NCBI RefSeq assembly: GCF_004766315.1
Contig: NZ_PVSN01000005.1
Span: 1 to 40,112 of the forward strand
Origin: Weissella confusa
GTDB taxonomy: Bacteria > Bacillota > Bacilli > Lactobacillales > Lactobacillaceae
Length of the DNA: 40,112 nucleotides
Reading direction: 5' to 3'
In this document: positions 7,810 through 15,100 of the stretch, piece by piece
How the letters are laid out: each line of letters begins with the position of its first letter
Position numbering within the stretch: position 1 is the stretch's first letter
Notes under the pieces: model-generated
What the model was told of the DNA's origin: nothing
The model's input: only the letters and a program-made list of their open reading frames with translations
The model's database searches: none
Translations under genes and position numbers: made by a program

Positions 7810-10070
7810 ATGTTGGGGGATAATGTTGGGCTGTATAAACGCCCAGTTTTTGGTCTGAAGAAGCGCTTGTTGGTATCTGGTGCGACTTTGGTAATGTTGG
7901 GGATGGCACCAGATGTGCGAGCGGATGATGCCGAAAATGGGACGTCGATGGTCATGGGCGACACCGGCGTAATGAGCAATGAAAATGGTGACCGTGGTCC
8001 CCAAAATTGGGATTGGTCTACTGATACGAGTGTTGCACAAACCGTTATGACAACGGTGAATGGCGCAGTTAATGCTGACGGTAAAGTGCTGCCAGCAGGA
8101 AGCAGTTTGTGCAGTTGGTTGATGCGCGAATTGTGAACGGGTATGCGATTGGGCTGAAAATTCATAATGCCAATGGGCAATATCAATCAGGTGATACGTT
8201 GTCGATTCCGCTGTACGGCGAGATGGTATCGGCAACTGATCAGCATAAGCAAACGTTTAATTTGGTGCAAGCGACGGGTGTTCTGCAAAATGACGGCGCA
8301 ACGTTTGCACGCTATGAGGTAACGGGGCGCACGTTGAAGACTACCTTCACCACAACACCAATCGGTGAGGTGTCTTCGCATCTGGCGATTACAGGTTCAA
8401 CGTCATCGCCACTGCCGGAAGCCAAGATTTGGGCTGAAAAAATCGGTACGGCAAAGATTGTTTTTGGGAATGCAACGGTTCAAGGGACGTTTGAATTTAA
8501 ATCACGTTTCCAAGTTGATGCCCCAGGTGTTGCAACCCAACAGTTGTTCACGAAGAGTGATCAGGTGAGTGTGGGAAGTTATTATCAAGATGATGGCTAC
8601 ATGAACGCCTTGTTGCGCGGGGATGCGGATATAACTGCTAAAATTCGTGAAACGGGCACCTTTGCAACGGAAGATTTGATTCAATTACAACACGTTCAAA
8701 TTGAACAAGGAACTGTGTTGTCTGCATCGTCATCCGCTGGTTATTCAACTTATTATGTTGTCGACAAAAATACAGCCGGAAAATATCAAGCTACCGTGAT
8801 TTCGGCGACGGTCACTCAGATGAATACTGAATCCATTGATGCGCAAAACTTTATTGAATACGCTGAGGGCACATCTGACGAGGAAATTGTCCGTGACTTA
8901 GCGTCAGTTGGGCGCGGTGCGTATACGATTCATTTGAATGCCGATGGGACATATACAATGGCCTATAACATGGGAAATCCTTACACGGATTGGGGTGTTG
9001 ATAATTTTGGCGATCAAACATTTGGTGAATTCTTGTTAAGCCGTGACGCCGACGGGACATTGACGGCTGCTGATTTGAAGGCTTTGGATGACAATATCGC
9101 ACGCGCTGGTGGGGCTAACCCATCTGAAGGAACGGGGTCACACGGACATCAGTTCTACATTCATTTCGCCGATAACACGGCCGTTAATGCAGTGACGAGT
9201 GTCTTGAAAACTTACAATGCAACTGGCGAATTATTGAATACGACCAAAATTGCCCGCGCAGCCACAACACCAGATGTCGTTGATATTAAGGGACAAGCGC
9301 GTTTGCGAGTGTTCCATATTGACGAAGGTGGACATGAGCTGGCAACGACTGAAGTTAAGATTGCAAATCCAGGTACGCCGTATGAAACGTCAGCCAAGGA
9401 AATAGAAGATTATCATCTATTACGTGTAACGGATAATGCAAGTGGCGTTTATGGTAAAGCGAACGAGACAACATCGGTCGTTTATGTTTATGTGGCATCG
9501 CCGGTTGATGATCCAGATTATATTTTCGAAGAAGATGTTGAAGAACCAGAAGATCCTGCTGTACCGTTGGATGATGAGCCTGAAGTGCCAGGCGAGCCAA
9601 CTGTAGAGGAACCGAATGTGCCGGTACAACCAAGAGTCGCAGTCCCAGAAGACCCAATGGTTGATGTGCCAACGCCAGAAGTGGATACACCACAAACGGA
9701 AACACCGGATCAAGATGTTATCACGCCGATTGAAAATCCAACGCCATCAACAGTTACACCACAAATTGACACACCAACACAAACGCCAGAGCCAGAATTA
9801 CCTGTGAAGGACCGTGTGTTAGTTCCGACAGAGACGCCTAAGTCAGTCGTAAATCGCAAGGTGGCGCCAATCGTTACGGCACCAACGCCCGCTATTGAAC
9901 CGGTGGCCTTGAAGAAGACGGCTGGAATTGCATCGCCAACTTTGGTTGAAAAGGTCACGGTTGAATTGCCAAAAACAGCGGCTGAACAGTCTGGTAACGC
10001 CTGGCTAAAGTGGGCCGGATTAAGTGGTATGGCCTTCTTTGGAATGCTAATTATTCGTCGAAAAAAGTAA
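7810..10070 (+). pseudogene. LPKTA-anchored MucBP adhesin, frameshifted
   Basis: Two frames together make one surface protein of about 750 residues. Frame 1 (7810-8136) has an N-terminal signal peptide (KKRLLVSGATLVMLGMAPDVRADD) and 98 good codons ending VLPAGS. Frame 2 resumes at about 8103 with QFVQLVDARIVNGYAIG and stays open to 10070, so a one-base deletion near 8100-8106 is inferred. Downstream: a large beta-rich region, a MucBP-like domain (nt 9290-9500: RLRVFHIDEGGHEL to TTSVVYVYVAS), a Pro/Glu-rich stalk (9500-9960), and a sorting signal LPKTA at 9966, a hydrophobic segment and RRKK. A good ribosome-binding site (GAGAAGGGG) precedes ATG 7810. As read, only a ~108-residue secreted fragment would be made. 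Confidence 0.85.
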
Positions 10071-10083
10071 TCACCTTTTGCGC

Positions 10084-10111
10084 TTGAATTTCTAAAATGA
10101 GGGTCTATAAT
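10084..10111 (+). promoter_or_regulatory. promoter of the TerC leader
   Basis: TTGAAT (10084-10089), 16-base spacer, TATAAT (10106-10111). A start of transcription near 10118 would give a leader of about 305 nt before the TerC start codon. Confidence 0.75.
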
Positions 10112-10143
10112 AATAGTCAATCTAGGAAAGGGGGTGATACGTT

Positions 10144-10188
10144 TTGTCAGATTATAGCAATCAAACGATTCGTATCGCCCTTGTATAG
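10144..10188 (+). CDS. putative 14-residue leader peptide
   Basis: TTG 10144 follows the near-perfect Shine-Dalgarno AAAGGGGGTGAT with normal spacing and would code MSDYSNQTIRIALV, ending with TAG in the loop of the 14-bp hairpin. The final codons ATT CGT ATC GCC CTT GTA lie in the hairpin's left arm, the classic layout of a ribosome-sensing leader: a ribosome on these codons would prevent the hairpin from forming. No homologue is known to me; translation is not proven. Confidence 0.5.
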   Translation: MSDYSNQTIRIALV

Positions 10189-10275
10189 GAAACAAGGGCG
10201 ATACGTAATTGTATTTAGCCCGGTAGGCAACTACCGGACGGCCATGCAGATTGCAATTTGAGATGTATGGTCGGA

Positions 10276-10308
10276 AGACACTAGGCGGCGAACCTGGTGT
10301 CTTTTTTT
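10276..10308 (+). terminator. terminator inside the terC leader
   Basis: AGACACTAGG pairs with CCTGGTGTCT (10 bp), loop CGGCGAA, then seven T. It lies about 115 bases before the TerC start codon, so it must be read through for expression from the upstream promoter. Confidence 0.85.
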
Positions 10309-10422
10309 GCGCATTTTTTATTCGACACACACCACAAACGTAATTTTCTAAGCTAGTCAAACAAAGTGCACAAATTTGGAGTAAGATAGAGAATATCTCG
10401 TAACAAGAAAGAAGATTCACCT

Positions 10423-11376
10423 ATGGAAGTTAGTTTATGGATCTGGGTGGCGTTTTTTGCATTTGTGATTGTGATGCTAGCGCTTGATCTGGGTATTTTT
10501 AACAAAGAAAATACGGTACCGACATTCGAAAAGTCATTGATGATGACGGGTATGTGGGTAGCCTTGGCATTTATTTTTGCGGGTGGTATCTGGTATTTTG
10601 CCGGTAGTGACCACGCGTTGGATTTTGTAACGGGCTACCTGCTTGAAGAATCATTAAGTGTAGATAATCTCTTTATCTTTATTCTGGTCTTTAGCTTCTT
10701 TGGTATTGAGGCTAAGTACCAACACCGCGTTTTGTTCTGGGGTGTGTTTGGGGCGTTGGTGATGCGTGTGCTCTTCATTTTGGGTGGCGCTGCGTTGCTA
10801 CAACGTTTCGACTGGTTAATGTATATTTTCGGAGCTTTCTTGGTGTATACCGGATTGAAAATGCTCTTTGAAAAAGAAGCCAACCAGAACTTGGATGATA
10901 GTCGTTTGATTAAGACGCTACGTAAAATTTTGCCGATTAAGGATGACTACACCGAGCCACACTTCATTATTAAAGAAGATGGCCGTCATTACGTGACGAA
11001 ATTCTTGGTTGCCCTGATTTTCATCGAAGCCTCTGATTTGCTATTTGCGGTGGATTCAATTCCGGCCGTATTGGCGGTGACACGAGATACGTTCATCGTC
11101 GTCACGTCAAATATCTTTGCGATTTTGGGGTTGCGTTCATTGTATTTTGCCTTATCAAAGCTATTGCCAATGTTCCGTTATATCAAGTACGCATTGGCGA
11201 TTATCTTGGCGTTCATTGGTGCCAAGATGTTGATTAATGAGGGTGGTAAGATGTTCGGCTGGGAGTTTGAAATCTCAAACGCCGTCTCGTTGATTGTGAT
11301 TGTCGGTCTGCTTGCGTTGGCAATTGTGTCATCAATTATCGTTGCCCGCGTGCAAGCGCGTCGCGAATTTAAATAA
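10423..11376 (+). CDS. TerC-family membrane protein, probable metal (Mn2+) exporter
   Basis: 317 residues, polytopic with seven to nine hydrophobic segments starting at residue 5 (LWIWVAFFAFVIVMLALDLGIF). The two TerC signatures are present: LLEESLSVDNLFIFILVFSFF (about 71-91) and IFIEASDLLFAVDSIPAVLAVTRDTFIVVTSNIFAILGLRSLYF, whose acidic residues in membrane segments are the proposed metal ligands. TerC/Alx/YkoY proteins export manganese or metallate exoenzymes. GAAAGAAG precedes the ATG. Just upstream is AGATAGAGAATATC, shared with the menB leader. Expression is probably controlled by the attenuator-like leader. Confidence 0.88.
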   Translation: MEVSLWIWVAFFAFVIVMLALDLGIFNKENTVPTFEKSLMMTGMWVALAFIFAGGIWYFAGSDHALDFVTGYLLEESLSVDNLFIFILVFSFFGIEAKYQHRVLFWGVFGALVMRVLFILGGAALLQRFDWLMYIFGAFLVYTGLKMLFEKEANQNLDDSRLIKTLRKILPIKDDYTEPHFIIKEDGRHYVTKFLVALIFIEASDLLFAVDSIPAVLAVTRDTFIVVTSNIFAILGLRSLYFALSKLLPMFRYIKYALAIILAFIGAKMLINEGGKMFGWEFEISNAVSLIVIVGLLALAIVSSIIVARVQARREFK

Positions 11377-11381
11377 ACATT

Positions 11382-11411
11382 AGCGCCATATTTTTCATAT
11401 GGCGCTTTTTT
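11382..11411 (+). terminator. intrinsic terminator after terC
   Basis: AGCGCCATAT / ATATGGCGCT, 10 bp, loop TTTTC, followed by a run of six T. Confidence 0.88.
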
Positions 11412-11448
11412 GCGCGGCAAAAGATGAGTCTATAGTCCGCGGAACGGT

Positions 11449-11515
11449 TATAATGGACCTGAACCTTAAATATTTAAGGTTCAGACAAGGCTACGCTATG
11501 TCGATTTTAAGGTTC
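11449..11515 (+). promoter_or_regulatory. ciaR promoter region with palindrome and TTTAAG repeats
   Basis: TATAAT at 11449-11454 with no good -35, as expected for an activated promoter. A perfect 26-bp palindrome occupies 11459-11484, its right half reading TTTAAGGTTC (11473-11482). The same decamer TTTAAGGTTC recurs at 11506-11515, 33 bp (about three helical turns) downstream. TTTAAG is the half-site known for streptococcal CiaR, and the downstream gene encodes a CiaR-like regulator, so autoregulation is inferred. The known CiaR arrangement is a direct repeat with 5-bp spacing; here the spacing differs. Confidence 0.6.
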
Positions 11516-11593
11516 GCTGACTATTATTTAAAACAACAAAGATTTATAAGAGATATGAATGAAACCCATTTGGGGATATGTGAGGTTACTGAG

Positions 11594-12292
11594 ATGGCAG
11601 GGAATACAATTAAGTTGTTAGTAGTGGAAGATGATTTTGCATTGAATGACACTGTCCGTGAAACGATTTCTGAATTAGGCGAAGTAACGCAAGTGCACGA
11701 TGGGGATGAAGGTTGGTTTGAAATCGAGTCAGGCGTTTATGATGCCGTTGTGCTGGATGTGATGTTGCCGGGTCAAGATGGTTTTACGATTTTGAAGAAG
11801 GCAAAGGATATGTTTCCTAACTTGCCAATCCTAATGTTGACGGCCAAGGGTGAACTGTCAGATAAGATGCAAGGCTTCAACTTGGGTGCGGATGAATACA
11901 TCACCAAGCCATTCTATAAGGAAGAATTGTTGGCGCGTTTGAAGACGTTGTTGCGCCACACGGGTGTGCTTGGTCAAGACGGTGCCCTTGAAGTAGGGAA
12001 CGTACAAGTCTTTATTGATCAACACCGTGTTTTGGTTAACGACCAAGAAGTGAACTTGCAAGGTCGTGAGTTTGGTTTGTTAGTTTATTTGATGCAACAC
12101 GTGGGTCAAATTGTCACGAAGGATCAAATTTTTGATCGCCTATGGGGCTTTGATTCTGATACGTCTTTGACAGTTGTCGAAGTGTACATGTCAAACCTTC
12201 GTAAGAACTTGCGTAATGCGGATGCGCAAGTCACGATTAAGACGTTGCGTAATGTTGGCTATATGCTAAACGCAGCGCTGACGGAAGACTGA
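11594..12292 (+). CDS. ciaR: OmpR-family response regulator, CiaR-like
   Basis: 232 residues from ATG 11594 (GAGGTTACTGAG upstream); the longer frame from 11399 runs through the palindrome and is not coding. Receiver domain 1-125 with acidic pocket VVEDD, phospho-acceptor D55 in VVLDVMLPG, conserved LTAKG and TKPF. Winged-helix domain with REFGLLVYLMQHVGQIVTKDQIFDRLWGFDSDTSLTVVEVYMSNLRKNL, closely resembling CiaR, which governs envelope stress, beta-lactam tolerance and HtrA in streptococci. It is followed after 4 bases by its kinase. Confidence 0.85.
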   Translation: MAGNTIKLLVVEDDFALNDTVRETISELGEVTQVHDGDEGWFEIESGVYDAVVLDVMLPGQDGFTILKKAKDMFPNLPILMLTAKGELSDKMQGFNLGADEYITKPFYKEELLARLKTLLRHTGVLGQDGALEVGNVQVFIDQHRVLVNDQEVNLQGREFGLLVYLMQHVGQIVTKDQIFDRLWGFDSDTSLTVVEVYMSNLRKNLRNADAQVTIKTLRNVGYMLNAALTED

Positions 12293-12296
12293 CTTT

Positions 12297-13544
12297 ATGG
12301 TAGAAAAGAACAAACAACGCTGGGACGAACGGTTTGAAGCACGTGTCCGGGCGTTTTTTGGCAAAATTAAACTGCCAAAGTGGCTTCAGAGAATCCGCAC
12401 CTCGTTGTCACAACAAGTTAAGATGACGATCTTGATGGTCGTTGGTTTTACGATGGTGTTTTCACTGATTGGGACGTTTACAATTGGCCAATTTAGGAAT
12501 GTGATGTACGGCACGGCCCAGAGTCGCGTAGCACATGCGTTTGATTCACGTTCAAATCGTTACGATCAACCAACAATCCAAAATTCTCAAATTACTGATT
12601 ACGTCGATACTTTTAAAGATTCGTTGAATATCAAACATGAGGATAAGGTCTACCTTAAGTCATACCGTGGTAGTTGGTATTTCTTTAACCGTCAGGGTGA
12701 TCAATTGGCATTCGTTGATGTCACGACAGAGCACGAGATTGTTGAGTCATTCCAGAATCGTTTGGTTTGGATTTTCGCGTTGTCTGAAATTGCCTTGTTG
12801 TTGATGGCGGTTGCGTTAACGCGCGCCAACATGCGTCCGATTATGCGTGCGTGGTCGCAGCAACGAACGTTCGTGGCCGACGCGGCCCACGAATTTAAGA
12901 CGCCGATGACCGTTATTCAAAATAACTTGGAGCGTATGTTGGAGCGACCAAATGATACGGTGATGGACCAAGTCGAAAACGTCGCTAATGCGTTGACTGA
13001 AGTGCGTCACTTGAATAATTTGACCGGTGATTTGTTGACGCTATCGCAGGCCGACGCTGATGTGCCATTGTTTGCGTTTGCTGACATGGACTTGGCGAAG
13101 GTGGCTCGCGAAGTTGGTGATATTTTCGAATTCACGGCCGAAGAAAAGGGCCAAACGCTACGAGTTGACGTGCCTGAGACATTGCCAATTGTCGGGGATG
13201 CCCAACGTTTGCGCCAATTGCTGGTGATTTTGACGGATAATGCCCAGAAGTACGCTGGTGAAGGGGCTGACGTGACGATTTCAGCGACTCAGACAAACAG
13301 CAGTATTAAGTTGCAGGTTTCTGACACTGGTAAGGGTGTGCCGGACGCCGATAAGCAACGTTTATTTGATCGCTTTTATCGTGTTGATAAGGCGCGTTCT
13401 CGTTCGACAGGTGGTCACGGATTGGGACTTGCGATTGCCAAGTGGGTGGTTCAAGGACACCGTGGCACCATCGAAGTGCTGGACAATCAACCGCACGGAA
13501 CCATCTTCAGCATGACGTTGCCGAAGAACCAAAAAATTAAATAA
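12297..13544 (+). CDS. ciaH: sensor histidine kinase, CiaH-like
   Basis: 415 residues. A basic N-terminus, first membrane segment about 41-62 (MTILMVVGFTMVFSLIGTF), an extracellular sensor of about 100 residues, second segment about 155-175, then the kinase core without a clear HAMP domain. H-box FVADAAHEFKTPMTVIQNNLERM with phospho-acceptor H198, N-box LTDNAQKYAGEG, G-boxes DTGKGVPDADKQRLFDRFYRVDKARS and GGHGLGLAIAKWVV. The frame begins 4 bases after ciaR and is ended by a terminator, so the pair forms an operon. The signal sensed is not known. Confidence 0.88.
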   Translation: MVEKNKQRWDERFEARVRAFFGKIKLPKWLQRIRTSLSQQVKMTILMVVGFTMVFSLIGTFTIGQFRNVMYGTAQSRVAHAFDSRSNRYDQPTIQNSQITDYVDTFKDSLNIKHEDKVYLKSYRGSWYFFNRQGDQLAFVDVTTEHEIVESFQNRLVWIFALSEIALLLMAVALTRANMRPIMRAWSQQRTFVADAAHEFKTPMTVIQNNLERMLERPNDTVMDQVENVANALTEVRHLNNLTGDLLTLSQADADVPLFAFADMDLAKVAREVGDIFEFTAEEKGQTLRVDVPETLPIVGDAQRLRQLLVILTDNAQKYAGEGADVTISATQTNSSIKLQVSDTGKGVPDADKQRLFDRFYRVDKARSRSTGGHGLGLAIAKWVVQGHRGTIEVLDNQPHGTIFSMTLPKNQKIK

Positions 13545-13550
13545 TGCCGT

Positions 13551-13588
13551 GCGATGCTGCCTAGGTGAGGGTGGCATCGCTTTTTTTG
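13551..13588 (+). terminator. intrinsic terminator after ciaH
   Basis: GCGATGC pairs with GCATCGC, with extra internal CC/GG pairing, followed by seven T. Confidence 0.82.
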
Positions 13589-13595
13589 TGGTTTA

Positions 13596-13609
13596 TGAAA
13601 GCGCTTTCT
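13596..13609 (+). promoter_or_regulatory. cre site (CcpA operator) upstream of GH8 gene
   Basis: TGAAAGCGCTTTCT contains the perfect palindrome GAAAGCGCTTTC, matching the catabolite-responsive element consensus. It lies 80 bases upstream of the GH8 start codon, so glucose repression by CcpA is expected. Confidence 0.8.
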
Positions 13610-13688
13610 TTTCTTGTTTAAGCCACATTTAGGTCATAAACGAACCATATACTCAGCTTTGGTAATTAAGAAAACGGAGAAATAAAAA

Positions 13689-14855
13689 ATGAGTAAGTTT
13701 ACTGACTTTGGTTATACACAAGCACAAATTGATGAAAAGTTCCAACAAGTATTGGATACGATTTTTACAAATGAAGAGACGAAGTTCTACTATGACAACG
13801 GTGATGGTACGGCATACTTTACTGATACTGGTAACGATGATGTGCGTACTGAGGGAATGTCATACGGGATGATGATTGCTTTGCAACTTGATGACCAAGC
13901 CATGTTCAACAAGTTCTGGGCATGGGTGAACAAGTACATGTTGATCACAGACGGCCCAATGCACGGCTTCTTCAAGTGGTCAGCCCAACGTTCAGGTGTT
14001 TCTAACGCTGAAGGTTCTGCCCCAGACGGTGAAGAATTCTTTGCGGCTGCTTTGTTGATGGCTGCTAACCGTTGGGGTGACGGCGAAGGCATCTTTAACT
14101 ACACGGCTGAGGCGAAGTCATTGTTGCACGAGATGGTGCACAAGGATGAAGAAGAAGGCGGTCGTGGCATGTTCGATCCTGAGACGACGTACATTCGTTT
14201 CGTCGCAGAAATGGACATTTCAGATCCGTCATATCACTTGCCTCACTTCTACGAGGTTTACGCACAATACGGTAATGAAGAAGACCGTGCGTTCTTTGAG
14301 CGCGCAGCTGATGCGTCACGTGAATATTTGAAGAAGGCGATGAACCCAGAAACGGGGATGTCAGCGGAATATGCGAACTACGATGGTACGCCAAATGACT
14401 TCCGTGGCCACGGTTCATTCTTCTCAGATGCATACCGCACGGCAGCGAACGTTGGGTTGGATGCTGCGTGGACGGGGAAGGTTGATGCCGAATTGACTGA
14501 CCGTGTCGTTAAGTTGCAAGAATTCTACAAGGGTCAAATTGAACAAGAAAACATCCCGGTTTACTGGATTGACGGCACGATTGTCGGCGACAAGGAGACT
14601 GAAGATGGTCAAAGCCTGTTGTACGTGAAGCACCCAGTTGCCTTGAAGGCTGGTATGGCGCAATCAACACTAGCAACGCCAAACAATGAGTTGTCAAAGT
14701 ACTACGTGGATCTATTCTGGAACATGCCAATGCGTGACGGTGTTTACCGTTACTACGATAACTTGTTGTACCTATTTGCCTTCATGTCTTTGGCGGGTAT
14801 GTATAACAAGTATGACAAGCAGGCCTCTGCAGATCGCGTACTAGTAACAAATTAA
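13689..14855 (+). CDS. GH8 reducing-end xylose-releasing exo-oligoxylanase
   Basis: 388 residues, the usual size for GH8 exo-oligoxylanases (Rex). These inverting enzymes remove xylose from the reducing end of xylo-oligosaccharides. The general-acid glutamate is in DVRTEGMSYGMMIALQ; also seen are MHGFFKWSAQ, APDGEEFFAAALLMAANRWG (catalytic aspartate in APDGEE), RGHGSFFSDAYRTAANVGLDAAW and the C-terminal YYDNLLYLFAFMSLAGMY. No signal peptide, so oligosaccharides must be imported first, fitting the neighbouring transporter. It has its own cre and terminator and is transcribed separately from the transporter/xylosidase pair. Confidence 0.9.
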   Translation: MSKFTDFGYTQAQIDEKFQQVLDTIFTNEETKFYYDNGDGTAYFTDTGNDDVRTEGMSYGMMIALQLDDQAMFNKFWAWVNKYMLITDGPMHGFFKWSAQRSGVSNAEGSAPDGEEFFAAALLMAANRWGDGEGIFNYTAEAKSLLHEMVHKDEEEGGRGMFDPETTYIRFVAEMDISDPSYHLPHFYEVYAQYGNEEDRAFFERAADASREYLKKAMNPETGMSAEYANYDGTPNDFRGHGSFFSDAYRTAANVGLDAAWTGKVDAELTDRVVKLQEFYKGQIEQENIPVYWIDGTIVGDKETEDGQSLLYVKHPVALKAGMAQSTLATPNNELSKYYVDLFWNMPMRDGVYRYYDNLLYLFAFMSLAGMYNKYDKQASADRVLVTN

Positions 14856-14863
14856 TCGTGGTG

Positions 14864-14895
14864 ATAGTCAACCTGCAATGGTTGGCTATTTTTTT
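14864..14895 (+). terminator. intrinsic terminator after GH8 gene
   Basis: ATAGTCAACC pairs with GGTTGGCTAT (10 positions, one G-U) around a 6-base loop, then seven T. Confidence 0.85.
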
Positions 14896-15023
14896 GTAAA
14901 TGTCAAACAATTGCACTTGCAAATTAGGTGGCGATTTTGACTTTTTGACCGGATAAATACGACCTCTGGGCAAAGAGCCCTTGTAGACTGAATTTAATCC
15001 CTGTATTCTCAAACACGTGGTAA

Positions 15024-15050
15024 TGAAACCGTTTACAGAAAGCGTTTGCA
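15024..15050 (+). promoter_or_regulatory. two overlapping cre sites upstream of transporter
   Basis: TGAAACCGTTTACA (15024-15037) and AGAAAGCGTTTGCA (15037-15050) both fit the cre consensus and share one base, so two CcpA sites sit end to end about 50-75 bases before the transporter start. Confidence 0.75.
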
Positions 15051-15100
15051 TTACAAAAAATTCTTAAGGTAGTCACCATGAACAACGGAGGGTAATCGTC

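Larger units (their letters stand above)
10118..10308 (+). promoter_or_regulatory. structured attenuator-like leader upstream of terC
   Basis: The RNA begins with a strong Shine-Dalgarno (AAAGGGGGTGAT, 10127-10138) and a 14-codon ORF. A perfect 14-bp hairpin follows (10171-10184 with 10192-10205, 7-base loop), whose left arm codes the end of the ORF. Next come a GCAA-tetraloop hairpin (10220-10226/10231-10237), a 10-bp hairpin (10239-10248/10264-10273) and the terminator. The Shine-Dalgarno segment 10131-10141 can alternatively pair with 10171-10181, so two mutually exclusive folds exist. The position before a TerC gene is where yybP-ykoY manganese riboswitches occur, but I do not find that class's conserved GGGGAGUA and GCAAGACCU elements, so no known class is assigned. 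Confidence 0.7.

Noticed and set aside
8095-8115. Programmed -1 frameshift in the adhesin gene
   Set aside because: There is no slippery X-XXY-YYZ heptamer and no strong hairpin directly after the site; a one-base deletion is simpler.
9355-9713. Antisense open frames opposite the Pro/Glu-rich stalk
   Set aside because: They are by-products of the repetitive CCA/GAA codons of the real gene and have no ribosome-binding sites.
10118-10308. Direct call of the leader as a yybP-ykoY manganese riboswitch
   Set aside because: The gene context fits, but the conserved GGGGAGUA and GCAAGACCU elements are not present, so the class cannot be claimed from sequence alone.
11399-11593. N-terminal extension of the CiaR-like regulator
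   Set aside because: The extension overlaps the terC terminator and the palindrome; ATG 11594 begins exactly at the conserved receiver domain.
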